This document shows, one piece after another, positions 44,770 to 54,485 of a stretch of 64,000 bases of DNA. The notes beneath the pieces are model-generated. The model ran no database searches. It saw nothing but the letters and a program-made list of their open reading frames with translations, and was not told where the DNA came from. Source of the DNA: Pseudomonadota bacterium (lineage in GTDB: Bacteria; Pseudomonadota; Gammaproteobacteria; Acidiferrobacterales; Acidiferrobacteraceae); NCBI GenBank assembly GCA_021819125.1, contig JAKARW010000002.1:23377-87376 (forward strand), read 5' to 3'. How positions within the stretch are numbered: the first letter of the stretch is position 1; every line of letters starts with the position of its first letter. The position numbers were made by a program, and so were the translations under genes.

Positions 44770-44951
44770 CGGGCCCTCCGGACGGCGCGCCAGGGGGCAA
44801 GACCGCCTGACGATATCCGCCCGATACGGCCGGGCGGGCGATCACAGGTCGCCGGTCGCGCCGTGTCGGTCACAGCCGTCGTGGCAGGCCACGGGGCGCA
44901 AGACGCGGCGAATACTATGGCGCTGAGGCGCAAGGTCTTCACGGGGCGGCT

Positions 44952-45836
44952 TTAAGGGTTGCAGATATCGCAACGGGCCGGATCGGCCTGCGCGCGGTCT
45001 TTCAGGTCACGCGTCACCCGGTGCCCGCACTTAAGACAACCATGGACCTCGGCGCGCGTCTCGCGCGTGGGCGCCCCACACGCTTGACAGGGAAGCCCGG
45101 CGATCACCTCCACCGTCCAGAACCCCGGGGTGCGGCAAACAGGGCAGAGCGATGCCAGACGTCGGCCGAGGTCGACTGCGGCGAGCCGGATATTGATGAG
45201 GCGTGTGGGGTTGGCATAGGCGCGTAGATCCACTTCCACGAACACGCGCCCGCTCGGCGACTGCGCGGCGGCCTCCTCATAGGCGGCCTTGAACGCCGAC
45301 CAATCCGCGATCCCCTTGCGGATACGGGGATCCCCATCGTGGTCGGGCCTTAAGACCAGATAATGCTCGGGAAAGCGCACCGTGTGCGCAAACCGCTCGG
45401 CATCCTCCCAATTCGCCGCCAGGATCTGGGCGCTGTTGGCCCGACCCTGCGCCATGCCGACCACCTCGAGTCCCAGCAAATCATCCAGAAAGACCAGGAA
45501 TTCGATATTCCAGGGAAACATCCCCGCAAACGGATCGCGGGTGAAAGATCCTTCGCTGGCAAGCCCGACCGAAAGCCCCGAGAGCTCCATGCCGATCCGC
45601 GCCTTGTGGCGGGCCGCCTCGATCTGCGTGCCGGCACGCGGGATGTCACGCGTGAATGTCCCGAGGAGATCGGTGTCATAGCCTGCCACCCGCTCGACAA
45701 GGCAACCCACGAATCCCTCGAGGACCGGACCTACGATCCGCTCCTTGCCGTGCTGGGTCAGAAACGCCGCACGCTGTCCCCGGTAGAGGCTGCGGGTCGA
45801 CGCGGCATAAGCCGCCATAGGCCCGTTTAGGCTCAT
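44952..45836 (-). CDS. DUF6671-like protein with C-terminal zinc ribbons
   Basis: four CxxC motifs (CPVC, CQAC, CLKC, CDIC); 4-nt overlap with DabA-like gene. Confidence 0.75.
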   Translation of the reverse strand: MSLNGPMAAYAASTRSLYRGQRAAFLTQHGKERIVGPVLEGFVGCLVERVAGYDTDLLGTFTRDIPRAGTQIEAARHKARIGMELSGLSVGLASEGSFTRDPFAGMFPWNIEFLVFLDDLLGLEVVGMAQGRANSAQILAANWEDAERFAHTVRFPEHYLVLRPDHDGDPRIRKGIADWSAFKAAYEEAAAQSPSGRVFVEVDLRAYANPTRLINIRLAAVDLGRRLASLCPVCRTPGFWTVEVIAGLPCQACGAPTRETRAEVHGCLKCGHRVTRDLKDRAQADPARCDICNP

Positions 45837-48112
45837 GATACCTGCTCCCATCGCCCGTCACGGGCGCGCAAGAAGAGGCCGGGGGCCTCGCTGTCCATCT
45901 GAAACAAAAACAGCCATCCATGCTCCACTACGCTATGCACGATCTCGTGGCGCGCCAACACCTCGTCCACCCGCGCGCGGGGCGCCTCCACGAACGCGTT
46001 GAGACGCAGCGGCTCGTGGGCCCCACGCCGACTGTCAAAGAGCGACGGGATCGAAAACCCATTGTCCCGATCGCCGCCCGCGCCCTCCCACGCCCCAATG
46101 CATCCACCCACCCTGTCGTGCAGGGCCTTGTGGCCGCCGCCGAAGCGTTTAGGGTCGACCACGGAGGCGTAGTACCGCATGTTCATCCAATGGGCCGCCA
46201 TCATCGGTGCGGTCATGAGGTAGCGCAAAATCCGGAAATCCGTATCCCGGCGCCACTCGTAATCATGCAGGAACGCGCGGCCATCCAACGCCACGCCCTT
46301 CGTGCGCGCGCGCGGCGCCGCGATAAAAGCGGCATTGCCGATAAATTCAGACTCAACGGCGGCTTGCGCCGATTGCGGCATGCGCGCGCCGACCGGGGCG
46401 CTTACGGGGTCCGCCGCGCACACAGGCGAGACAGGCGCGCAAACACGCTCCGCGCGCGCGTGCCGGCTTGCCTCCTCCAGGGCCGCGCGCGTAGCCCGCA
46501 GATCCCAGGCGTGCGTCGCCTCCCATGGTCCCGTATCGAACAAGACGACTTCATCGTGCGTGCTATCGTAGCGCGCGGGCACGAAGCTCGTATCCGCCGG
46601 GATCACAATCCCTTCTGGCGCAAGACGGGTGCGTACAGCGCGATCATTCAGCAAGGCCGCCACCGTCCGTACGTCCATTTCGCTTGTCCACCGTCCGATG
46701 GACGATTCCGCGGCATGCGGCTTATAACCGGGAAGCCGACTGTGATCGATCAGTAATACCAGCCGCGCGAAGCCGTCGGTGAGCGACATGACGCGAAGAA
46801 ATCCCGAGGCCATGGCACTTTGATCGGCATCGGTGATGACCGATGCCTGCTCGGCGTCTGCGCCCGGGCGTGACGCATGCGCGGGTGGCGTGACAGGCCA
46901 AAAGGCTTCCATGAACGGATCGAATGGGGCATGGGCGTACGCGAGGCCGCAGAAACCGCCAAACCCGAGGGTCTGGGTCTGCGGCGCGATCGTCTCCAGG
47001 GCGCGACGAAAGACCTCGGCGCGATTATTCATGCAAAAGACCACCTGGACCGCGGCGCGGCCCTGCGAGCCAAGGCGGTCAGGCCGCTCGCCGCAAGCCG
47101 CCAGATCAGCGACGATGCGTCGGCGGTATCCGAGCTCGAGCGCGGTCTGGAGGACCGAGTCGATTTGGGCATCGGGCGTCATGCGCGCCGAATGGGTCGA
47201 CGGCAGGGCCGAGAGCGCCGCCTGCCAAGCGGCCTTGAGGCGCGGCTTCGGGGCCGCGCAAAAAACGATGAGTTCCCAGGCGAGCCGGATGGCGAGCAGA
47301 TCCTCGATGTCGGCGCGGCCGCCGTCGGCTGCGCGTCCCTGGCGCGTCTCCTGCGCGCGGGTCGCCCATCCCCCGATATCGAGAAGTGCGGCGTGGCAAT
47401 AGTCCGTGATATGGGCGCTGGGGACGGCCAACGTCTTTAGGACGAGTTCGATGGACTTGAGTGGTTGCCGGGGCAGCCGCCCGACGATATCCGCCACCCC
47501 CTTGAGCCCCATGGTCCGGGGGCTTGCATCGAGCCTTGCGAAATCACGCCACGCGTCGTAGAGGGGCTCATCGCGCCACGGCAGGGGCCATGAGGCCTGA
47601 CCGGGATCGAAGTAGGCGGCGGCGAACTGACTGATGCGTTCGACACAGAATGCCGCCCACGGCGTATCGGGGTCGATCCGCTGCAAGATATGCGACACAA
47701 GCGGCAGCCTCTGCACGGGCGGCGCATCGTCGTGCGCCAAGAGACTCGCGGCGGACTTTTCGTCGGATGGCAGACCATGCGCCTTCAAGGCCTCGGCTAT
47801 ATCGCCGCGCGTGACGCGGCCGCATGCGATCTGCTCCCGGTAATAGCGGCGTGGCATGGTAAGCGTGGACCCGGCTACCCGCGCCAAGATCGGGCCCGCT
47901 TTCTCGAAATCCACATGACGCAATCCGAAGTAGGGATTGACGGCCACCGACGCATCCTGCGTCCAAGCCGGCGCGAGCCTGTCACAGGCCTTGCGCACCG
48001 CGACGCGCCACGCGGACTCGCCGCAGGTGACCGGGACTCCATCGGTCCACCCATGATCCCCCGCCACACACCGTGGCCCATCGACCCGCGATGCCCCTAG
48101 GAAGCCATCCAT
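45833..48112 (-). CDS. DabA-like (DUF2309) protein, divergent active site
   Basis: NPYFGLRH N-term; VVFCMNNRAEVFRRALE; C-terminal GRAFLHDYEWRRD..LMTAPMMAAHWMNMRYYASVVD..HEPLRL. Confidence 0.85.
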   Translation of the reverse strand: MDGFLGASRVDGPRCVAGDHGWTDGVPVTCGESAWRVAVRKACDRLAPAWTQDASVAVNPYFGLRHVDFEKAGPILARVAGSTLTMPRRYYREQIACGRVTRGDIAEALKAHGLPSDEKSAASLLAHDDAPPVQRLPLVSHILQRIDPDTPWAAFCVERISQFAAAYFDPGQASWPLPWRDEPLYDAWRDFARLDASPRTMGLKGVADIVGRLPRQPLKSIELVLKTLAVPSAHITDYCHAALLDIGGWATRAQETRQGRAADGGRADIEDLLAIRLAWELIVFCAAPKPRLKAAWQAALSALPSTHSARMTPDAQIDSVLQTALELGYRRRIVADLAACGERPDRLGSQGRAAVQVVFCMNNRAEVFRRALETIAPQTQTLGFGGFCGLAYAHAPFDPFMEAFWPVTPPAHASRPGADAEQASVITDADQSAMASGFLRVMSLTDGFARLVLLIDHSRLPGYKPHAAESSIGRWTSEMDVRTVAALLNDRAVRTRLAPEGIVIPADTSFVPARYDSTHDEVVLFDTGPWEATHAWDLRATRAALEEASRHARAERVCAPVSPVCAADPVSAPVGARMPQSAQAAVESEFIGNAAFIAAPRARTKGVALDGRAFLHDYEWRRDTDFRILRYLMTAPMMAAHWMNMRYYASVVDPKRFGGGHKALHDRVGGCIGAWEGAGGDRDNGFSIPSLFDSRRGAHEPLRLNAFVEAPRARVDEVLARHEIVHSVVEHGWLFLFQMDSEAPGLFLRARDGRWEQVS

Positions 48113-48401
48113 GGCGCCCCCTTTTCCCTGCGGTGGCGCGCCGGGCGGACGACGCACGCCGCAAGGACTGCAAAGAACGTAGACACTGGCGCCCCCATCG
48201 ACCGCTGCGTTGTTCCTATAGGCGAGATCCTGGTCACGGGTTTGGCCCTCCGGCCGCACCGCCCATTGCGGCAAACGAGGATGTTAAAGACCTTTAAGAA
48301 TAAGCGACACTTAATATTAAAAATTATGAGGATTTACCGCGGTTAATTCCCGTTCGCGGCACGCCGGCCCAGACCTTGGGCCTTACCCCTCATCGCGGGC
48401 C

Positions 48402-49628
48402 TTACGCCCGATCGGGGACCAGGGCCGGCCGAAACGCCAAGGGCGCGATCTCTGGAATAAGGTCGACCATACGGTAATCGCCTTCGATGCGATCGGAGGC
48501 CACCGGCGCCAGACGCCGATCCATGAATCCGGTATAGGCCGGGTGCCTACGAAAGGCATCGACCGCCGGTGCCGAGGCAAGACGCGCCAGCAGGCAGTGG
48601 CGATACCGGCCGCCCTCACCTGCGACGTGGCCGACCTGAACGGAGCGCACCCCCGGGATGCCCGACAAAATCCGCTGCCCCTCGGTCATCAGGGCCTGCA
48701 ACGCCGGGGCATCCAGACGCGGCGCATCGTAAACGACGATATGCATGATGTTGTTCCACGGGCGGCACCGGTCGAGCACTTCCGCGGCGCGACCCGCCGA
48801 GCCCCATGCGCGCATGGGCGGCTCGAGCTGCGCGGCGATGCTTTCATGGATGCCATCCTTCAGGGCGCTGTAAGACGCATGACGATCGCCTCGTACGTTG
48901 GCCCGCAGCCGCTCGCTCGCCATGGCGCCCGGGGCCACGGAGCAGGAGATCTTGGCCACACCCAACATGATAAATCTACGGCATTGCTCATCGCCCAACC
49001 CCATCTCGCCTGAAATGACCAACGGTATCTTAAGCGCGGCATTGATCTCCTTGAGGCGCCCCCAGTCGAACCGCGACCTTCCTCGCCCCCGCACCATGTC
49101 TGCCGAAACGAGTAGGAAATCCACTTGGGTGCGCTCCACAAAACCCTTGGCCTCGGCCACGGTCGCATATTGAACGGCGCGCGGTGCGTGGCCTTCTGTG
49201 GCGTCGCCATCGGGCGCATAGGCCAATTCGCCTTCGACCGGCACCCCGCAGGCATGTGCCGCATCCACGATCGCGCGTGTGCGGTCGATATGACGAAAGA
49301 GCGATTCCTGAAGGGCGCGCGCGACGATGCCGTTGGCGCCCAGGCGGACACCGCGTACCACGGAATCCCTGTCGGTCCCGCCATCGAAGTGGATCGCCAC
49401 GGGAACGGTGGCGCGTGCCGCGGCGGCCTCCACGGCGGCCATGACCCAGGCGAAGACAGGACTTTGAGACGGCGGCTCGGCGACACTGAGGATGACCGGC
49501 GCGCGCGCCGATTCGGCCGCCGCCAACACCGCCGGCAGGAAATCCAGCTCCGCGAGATCGAACGCGCCCACCGCATAGCCGTTCTCGTAAGCGTGCGTGA
49601 GCATGTCCTTCATGTCCACCAACGGCAT
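48402..49628 (-). CDS. class II aldolase-like protein fused to Dabb-like domain
   Basis: VDMKDMLTHAYENGYAVGAFDLAELDF.., C-terminal HIVVYDAPRL..GIPGVRSVQVG..HPAYTGFM. Confidence 0.82.
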   Translation of the reverse strand: MPLVDMKDMLTHAYENGYAVGAFDLAELDFLPAVLAAAESARAPVILSVAEPPSQSPVFAWVMAAVEAAAARATVPVAIHFDGGTDRDSVVRGVRLGANGIVARALQESLFRHIDRTRAIVDAAHACGVPVEGELAYAPDGDATEGHAPRAVQYATVAEAKGFVERTQVDFLLVSADMVRGRGRSRFDWGRLKEINAALKIPLVISGEMGLGDEQCRRFIMLGVAKISCSVAPGAMASERLRANVRGDRHASYSALKDGIHESIAAQLEPPMRAWGSAGRAAEVLDRCRPWNNIMHIVVYDAPRLDAPALQALMTEGQRILSGIPGVRSVQVGHVAGEGGRYRHCLLARLASAPAVDAFRRHPAYTGFMDRRLAPVASDRIEGDYRMVDLIPEIAPLAFRPALVPDRA

Positions 49629-49982
49629 AGCAAGTCCTCAAGACATCGATGACGGGAGTCGAAAGCCGCCGCGACTTGCCCCGCGCGCGATGGCCGAAAG
49701 CCCCCGCGCCCCGCGCCAAAAAACGCGGCTTTGAATGGGCCGGGGTGTCCGACCCGAAGATAGGACGCGGCCCCAAAGGCAGCGCTCTTTGGTTCGCGCG
49801 CGCCCGTGGCGCACGGGCGGTGCCCCATCAAGGGGTTACCGATCCCGCCGCATAGACCCAAGACCCCGTCGCTTTGGTCCCGGCTCATGTGGCAGGAGAC
49901 CCCGTTAGGCGTGATCGAATTTAGAGAGTAATATGCTTAAAGAGAAGTCAGTCTTAATTAGCGTAGCTATTTATCGTAGTTA

Positions 49983-50969
49983 ATGATTAACCATTGGACG
50001 CTCCAGCAACTTCGGCTCTTCGAGGCGGTCGCCCGTCACCGCAGCTACACGCGCGCGGCCGAGGAGCTGTGCCTGACGCAACCCGCGGTCCACATCCAGG
50101 TGCGCAGGCTCGAGGAGATCGTAGGCCTGCCGCTGATCGAGCGGGTCGGCAAGAAGCTTTTGCTGACGCGCGCGGGCGAAGAGGTGTACGCCGCCACGGT
50201 CGCGGTGATGGATCAGTTGCGCGCGCTCACAGGCGAGATCGCGGACATGAAGGGCAAGGTGGCAGGCCCCCTGAAGATGGCCGTGGTCACCTCCGCCAAG
50301 TTCTTCATGCCGCATTTCCTCGGACTTTTCATACAGGAATATCCCGATGTGGCGCCCCAGCTCATAGTCACGAACCGCGCGCGCGTGCTGGAGCGCCTGA
50401 CGGAAAATCTCGATGACTTCGTCATCATGGGACAGATCCCAAACGATATGGACCTCACGGTCCGGCCGTTCATGGACAACCTGCTGGTGGTCGTGGCGCA
50501 CCCAGACCACCCGTGGGCGGACCGCGTCGATATCCCCCTGGCGGAGATCGTGCGCGAACGTTTCTTGTTGCGCGAGGCCGGTTCCGGGACACGCATGTCG
50601 GCCGCGCAGATGTTCGCCGAACAGGGGCTCGACGTGAAGCCCTACATGGAGCTTGGGTCGAGCGAGGCCATAAAACAGGCGATCATGGCCGGTCTTGGGA
50701 TCTCGGTGCTGGCCTTAAGCAGCCTGGAACTCGAATTGGAGGCGAGACGTCTCGTCATCCTGGATGTCGCAGGCTTCCCCTTGCATAGGACATGGTACGC
50801 GGTCCATCTGCAAGGCAAGCATCTGGGCCTCACCGCCAGCGTGTTCCTGGACTTTCTGGTCAAGGAGGGCCCCGACCTCGGGGTGCGCAAGGGCTGGGTG
50901 GCCGAACTTCACCCCGCCCATCGCCCGCGCGAGGCGCGCAAAAAACTCGGAAAGACGCGTACCCCGTGA
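49983..50969 (+). CDS. cbbR: LysR-family regulator, CbbR-like
   Basis: TLQQLRLFEAVARHRSYTRAAEELCLTQPAVHIQVRRLEEIVGLPLIE. Confidence 0.88.
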   Translation: MINHWTLQQLRLFEAVARHRSYTRAAEELCLTQPAVHIQVRRLEEIVGLPLIERVGKKLLLTRAGEEVYAATVAVMDQLRALTGEIADMKGKVAGPLKMAVVTSAKFFMPHFLGLFIQEYPDVAPQLIVTNRARVLERLTENLDDFVIMGQIPNDMDLTVRPFMDNLLVVVAHPDHPWADRVDIPLAEIVRERFLLREAGSGTRMSAAQMFAEQGLDVKPYMELGSSEAIKQAIMAGLGISVLALSSLELELEARRLVILDVAGFPLHRTWYAVHLQGKHLGLTASVFLDFLVKEGPDLGVRKGWVAELHPAHRPREARKKLGKTRTP

Positions 50970-51010
50970 CGCAAGGCCACCTGCCGCCGGACGGTCTTTG
51001 GCGCCTGCGC

Positions 51011-52117
51011 CTATCGCGCGCCCGGCTCCGGCCATTTCTGGCGCTTTTTCAAGATAGCCTCCACCAAGCCAATGGCGCGCTCGAAACTTGTCGCCACGTG
51101 CCGAAAGCGAATGCGCGCACCGGGGCCTAGCATGCTCTGAAAACGCGGCCCGACCCGTTCGTCGGGATCGTACACACGAAACATCTCAAGCGGATTATCC
51201 CCGACCGACCCCAGCGCATACAGGTAGCGAAAGAACAGATCCGACTCCGGCAATGAGTAGCCGATCACGAAAATGTGCTGGGCATCCGACAACTCCTGGG
51301 CCGCCTGGGCCCATACCCGGGTGAACTCGCTTTGGTAGCCGTACTTGTTCCAGGTCGGCGGCACGATCACCGGATGCTCGCCCGATGGACGGTCGAGGAT
51401 ATGCGCCGTGGTGCAGAGCCGGAACACGCCCTCCGCGTGCCTGCGAAACACGATGCCTGCCGACTCCGCCAACAAGCGATCCATCCTCCAGGGCACCACC
51501 TCTCCGGTCGCCCCTGCCACCCAGTTGAGCGAGCCGTGCAGCTTGAGAAGCGGGATACCGGCGGGCGGATCGGAGTCGTCCAGGCAATAGCGCACCGGAA
51601 TTCCCCCTTGATGCAAAGCGTAATCCAAAGCCAGGTCATAATTGAACGTGAGGATGGCGTGACGGTATGGGGGTGATGCCGCCTGGCTCTCGCGCAGGAG
51701 CTCCACAAACCGGGGGTAGGGGTCGGGCGCCACCGGCAGATCCCCGGCGCGTTTTTCGTTGAAGTTGAGCGTCGACTCCAGGGTGTAGGCGATGACGGTC
51801 TTCAAGGCCGCGATCAAGGCATCGATCTCGCTCACTCCGTAGCCTGGCATTCGGCCAAGAAGCCGGGCCATCTCAAAGGCCGCGAACACACTCTCGACAT
51901 TGGTGATATCGAGATCCTGCGCCTTCGAATGCACGGCCTGGAGTTTACCGATCGCCTCGAAGACACGGGCGAAATCCCCCGCGCGGCCCTGCACGGCCCC
52001 GGTAAACAAAAGCCGACGCGCCTTGTCTAGAAAGTTGCTCATGACCGGCGCGCCGCCCTGCTGCGACGCCCCCGCCCCGAGAATGAATACGACATCAGCC
52101 ACTTGTAACCTCCGCAC
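51011..52117 (-). CDS. SIR2-domain protein
   Basis: VVFILGAGASQQGGAPVMSNFLDKA..; AILTFNYDLALDYAL; KLHGSLNW. Confidence 0.82.
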   Translation of the reverse strand: MRRLQVADVVFILGAGASQQGGAPVMSNFLDKARRLLFTGAVQGRAGDFARVFEAIGKLQAVHSKAQDLDITNVESVFAAFEMARLLGRMPGYGVSEIDALIAALKTVIAYTLESTLNFNEKRAGDLPVAPDPYPRFVELLRESQAASPPYRHAILTFNYDLALDYALHQGGIPVRYCLDDSDPPAGIPLLKLHGSLNWVAGATGEVVPWRMDRLLAESAGIVFRRHAEGVFRLCTTAHILDRPSGEHPVIVPPTWNKYGYQSEFTRVWAQAAQELSDAQHIFVIGYSLPESDLFFRYLYALGSVGDNPLEMFRVYDPDERVGPRFQSMLGPGARIRFRHVATSFERAIGLVEAILKKRQKWPEPGAR

Positions 52118-52426
52118 CTGCCGGCAGACCGCCTCTCGCCGTTACATTACTACGAAACTCCGGCCATGTTCCACGGCCGGCGCCCTCAAGCAAAACATAA
52201 ATGGTTTCGACGCATCGAGACCGATATAAATAATCGAGATTATACGGGCCATGCGTGGTGGTACAAATACTAGACTCATAGAGTCTGGTAAAGTTTAATA
52301 ATTGCCAATATTAAGTGTTCTTAATGGCGCCACATCCGTTACATTGCCTCGCATTCACGCCGTCTGGGTTCGAGTTTAAAGACGGCAATAATAAATCACG
52401 CGGGCGCCAAAGGCGCGCCATTACGA

Positions 52427-53395
52427 ATGGGGGGCTTTGTGGATTCTACGAATGGCGTCGTGACCTATGGCTTTCACGGGGTGACGGATACTGAAAAGGT
52501 CCTCCTCCAGTCCATGATCGAGCGGATATCCCGCAGTCTGCCAGGTCCGGTGGCGCAAGTGCCGGCACGCGACGCACAGCTCGTGTTCTTCGATGGGCCA
52601 GCGCCCCACCCAGACAAGACCGAAAGGCGGCTTGTGCGTGTGGTCCGGGACCCAGGCGCGCGGCGGTTCTCGGGCGGTCTGCGCATGCCGCCTCACGTCA
52701 CGGATCTCCTCGATATCTTCACGGAATTCGTGGAGCAGGGGGCCTATGCGCAGACCCGGTGCACGGCCATGCGGTCGCTGGTCCGCTCGCTCCACGACCT
52801 GTTCCGAACCCGCGGCGCGCCGCACGCGCTCATCGACAAAGACGGCACGAGCCTCGTCTTGTACCCGGCCGATCGGCAGTTCTCGTGGTCGGATTCCGAA
52901 AACACACGAGCCCTGCCCGAATTCTTCCAATCGCACCGGCTCCCGGGACTCGACCTGCGTCCATGGGACGCGTCCGAACCCGGAGAGGGCCGGGAGCGGC
53001 GCGGCATTGAGCCCCTATTTTGGCACATGGGGCTTGCGCACGCGCGTTGCGGGCTCTTGCCATGGGTCGGGCGTGACGACCCCCTCAAGATGCGCGCGTG
53101 GCCCTATCTCACGGCCCAAGGACCGGCCACCGCGACCCGTCTTGCCACCGTCTTGCGCACACGACCACAAAGCGTGGCGGCCCTGGCGGATGCCGCTTGC
53201 GTCCCCGAGACCGATGCCGTGGCATTCGCCAATGCCGCGCTTTTGTGCGGATTCGTGGTGACCGCGAAGTCGACGGACACACAGGCCTTGGCGCACCGAC
53301 CGAGCGCCCCTGACGCGGACTTAAGGGCCTTGGGCACGGCGCGACGGCCCGGCATTCTGGGCGCCATCCGCAACGCCCTGGGGATACGTTCGTGA
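52427..53395 (+). CDS. hypothetical protein upstream of GTPase/roadblock genes
   Basis: 322-aa ORF overlapping GTPase gene by 4 nt. Confidence 0.7.
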   Translation: MGGFVDSTNGVVTYGFHGVTDTEKVLLQSMIERISRSLPGPVAQVPARDAQLVFFDGPAPHPDKTERRLVRVVRDPGARRFSGGLRMPPHVTDLLDIFTEFVEQGAYAQTRCTAMRSLVRSLHDLFRTRGAPHALIDKDGTSLVLYPADRQFSWSDSENTRALPEFFQSHRLPGLDLRPWDASEPGEGRERRGIEPLFWHMGLAHARCGLLPWVGRDDPLKMRAWPYLTAQGPATATRLATVLRTRPQSVAALADAACVPETDAVAFANAALLCGFVVTAKSTDTQALAHRPSAPDADLRALGTARRPGILGAIRNALGIRS

Positions 53396-53985
53396 GCGAG
53401 GAACTGAAGCTTTTGTTCGCGGGCGCGATGGGCGCGGGCAAGACCACCGCGATACGCGCGATCAGCGAAATCGCGCCCATAACAACCGAGGCTGCCAACA
53501 GTGACCACACGGAATGCAACAAAGAGGAGACCACCGTGGCCATGGATTATGGCGAGATCACGTTGGCGACAGGCGAGAAGCTGCGGCTCTATGGGACCCC
53601 GGGCCAGGCGCGCTTTCAGTTCATGTGGCCGATCCTTGCCACCGGGGCCCTTGGCGTGGTGATCCTGATCGACAACTCACGCCCCGACCCCTTGGCGGAC
53701 CTCGAGCTTTACCTCGATGCCTTTCGCGCGCTCGCCGATGGCGGCGCCGCGGTCGTGGGCGTCGGACGCATGGACCGCTGCCCACAGCCATCGCTCGAGG
53801 CCTACGCCGAACGGTTGGCGGCGCTCGATGTCGTGGTTCCGATCGTGCCCGCCGACGTGCGCCGGCGCGACGAGGTCCTCACAATGCTCGAAATTCTTCT
53901 CCAACAGCTCGAGGCGACATGGGCCTATGACGAGGCCATCGGCGACGGCCTGTCGGGTCACGGATTAATGGGAGCGCATCCATGA
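53392..53985 (+). CDS. small Ras-like GTPase (MglA/COG2229-like)
   Basis: LLFAGAMGAGKTTAIRAIS; LYGTPGQARF; overlaps next gene by 4 nt. Confidence 0.88.
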   Translation: MSEELKLLFAGAMGAGKTTAIRAISEIAPITTEAANSDHTECNKEETTVAMDYGEITLATGEKLRLYGTPGQARFQFMWPILATGALGVVILIDNSRPDPLADLELYLDAFRALADGGAAVVGVGRMDRCPQPSLEAYAERLAALDVVVPIVPADVRRRDEVLTMLEILLQQLEATWAYDEAIGDGLSGHGLMGAHP

Positions 53986-54410
53986 ACGCGCGCGCCATTG
54001 CGCCAGACGTGATCGCGGCCTTTGATGAGGAGATTCGTAAGCTGCATGCCCGGGTGGCGGGCGTCATCGGGTGCGTGCTCGCCACCACGGACGGACGACG
54101 AGTATCGGCGGTGGTCGACAACGAGGCCGATCCGCAGCGGGTGTCGGCAATGGTGGGATCGATCGTGGCGCTCGGCGAGACCATCGGCCGCGAAGTCATG
54201 ATCGGGCGCACGCAGTTTGTCGCGGTGAGCGCGGTGGACGGCATGATCCTGCTCCAGAGGGTACCGGCCAAGCGCGATCTGCTGGTCGTGGGGACGTTGG
54301 CGCGGCGCCATACCAATCTCGGGATTCTTCTGCACGAAACCGGGATCGCCGCCGAGGCCGCGGCCCGGATTCTCGACGACTGGTTGGGGCGCGACTTGCA
54401 GCCCGCTTGA
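53982..54410 (+). CDS. roadblock/LC7-domain protein
   Basis: VAGVIGCVLATTDGRRVSAVVDNEADPQRVSAMVGSIVALGETIGRE. Confidence 0.82.
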   Translation: MNARAIAPDVIAAFDEEIRKLHARVAGVIGCVLATTDGRRVSAVVDNEADPQRVSAMVGSIVALGETIGREVMIGRTQFVAVSAVDGMILLQRVPAKRDLLVVGTLARRHTNLGILLHETGIAAEAAARILDDWLGRDLQPA

Positions 54411-54485
54411 TGGCTGCCGGATTGACAGCAACACCGCGAGGCACCTCTCGCGGCTACGAGACTCAACAGAGGATGGATATAAGTC

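Noticed and set aside
44940-51000. Canonical DabAB inorganic carbon transporter
   Set aside because: No NuoL-like DabB next to the DabA-like gene and the DabA-like active-site motifs are altered.
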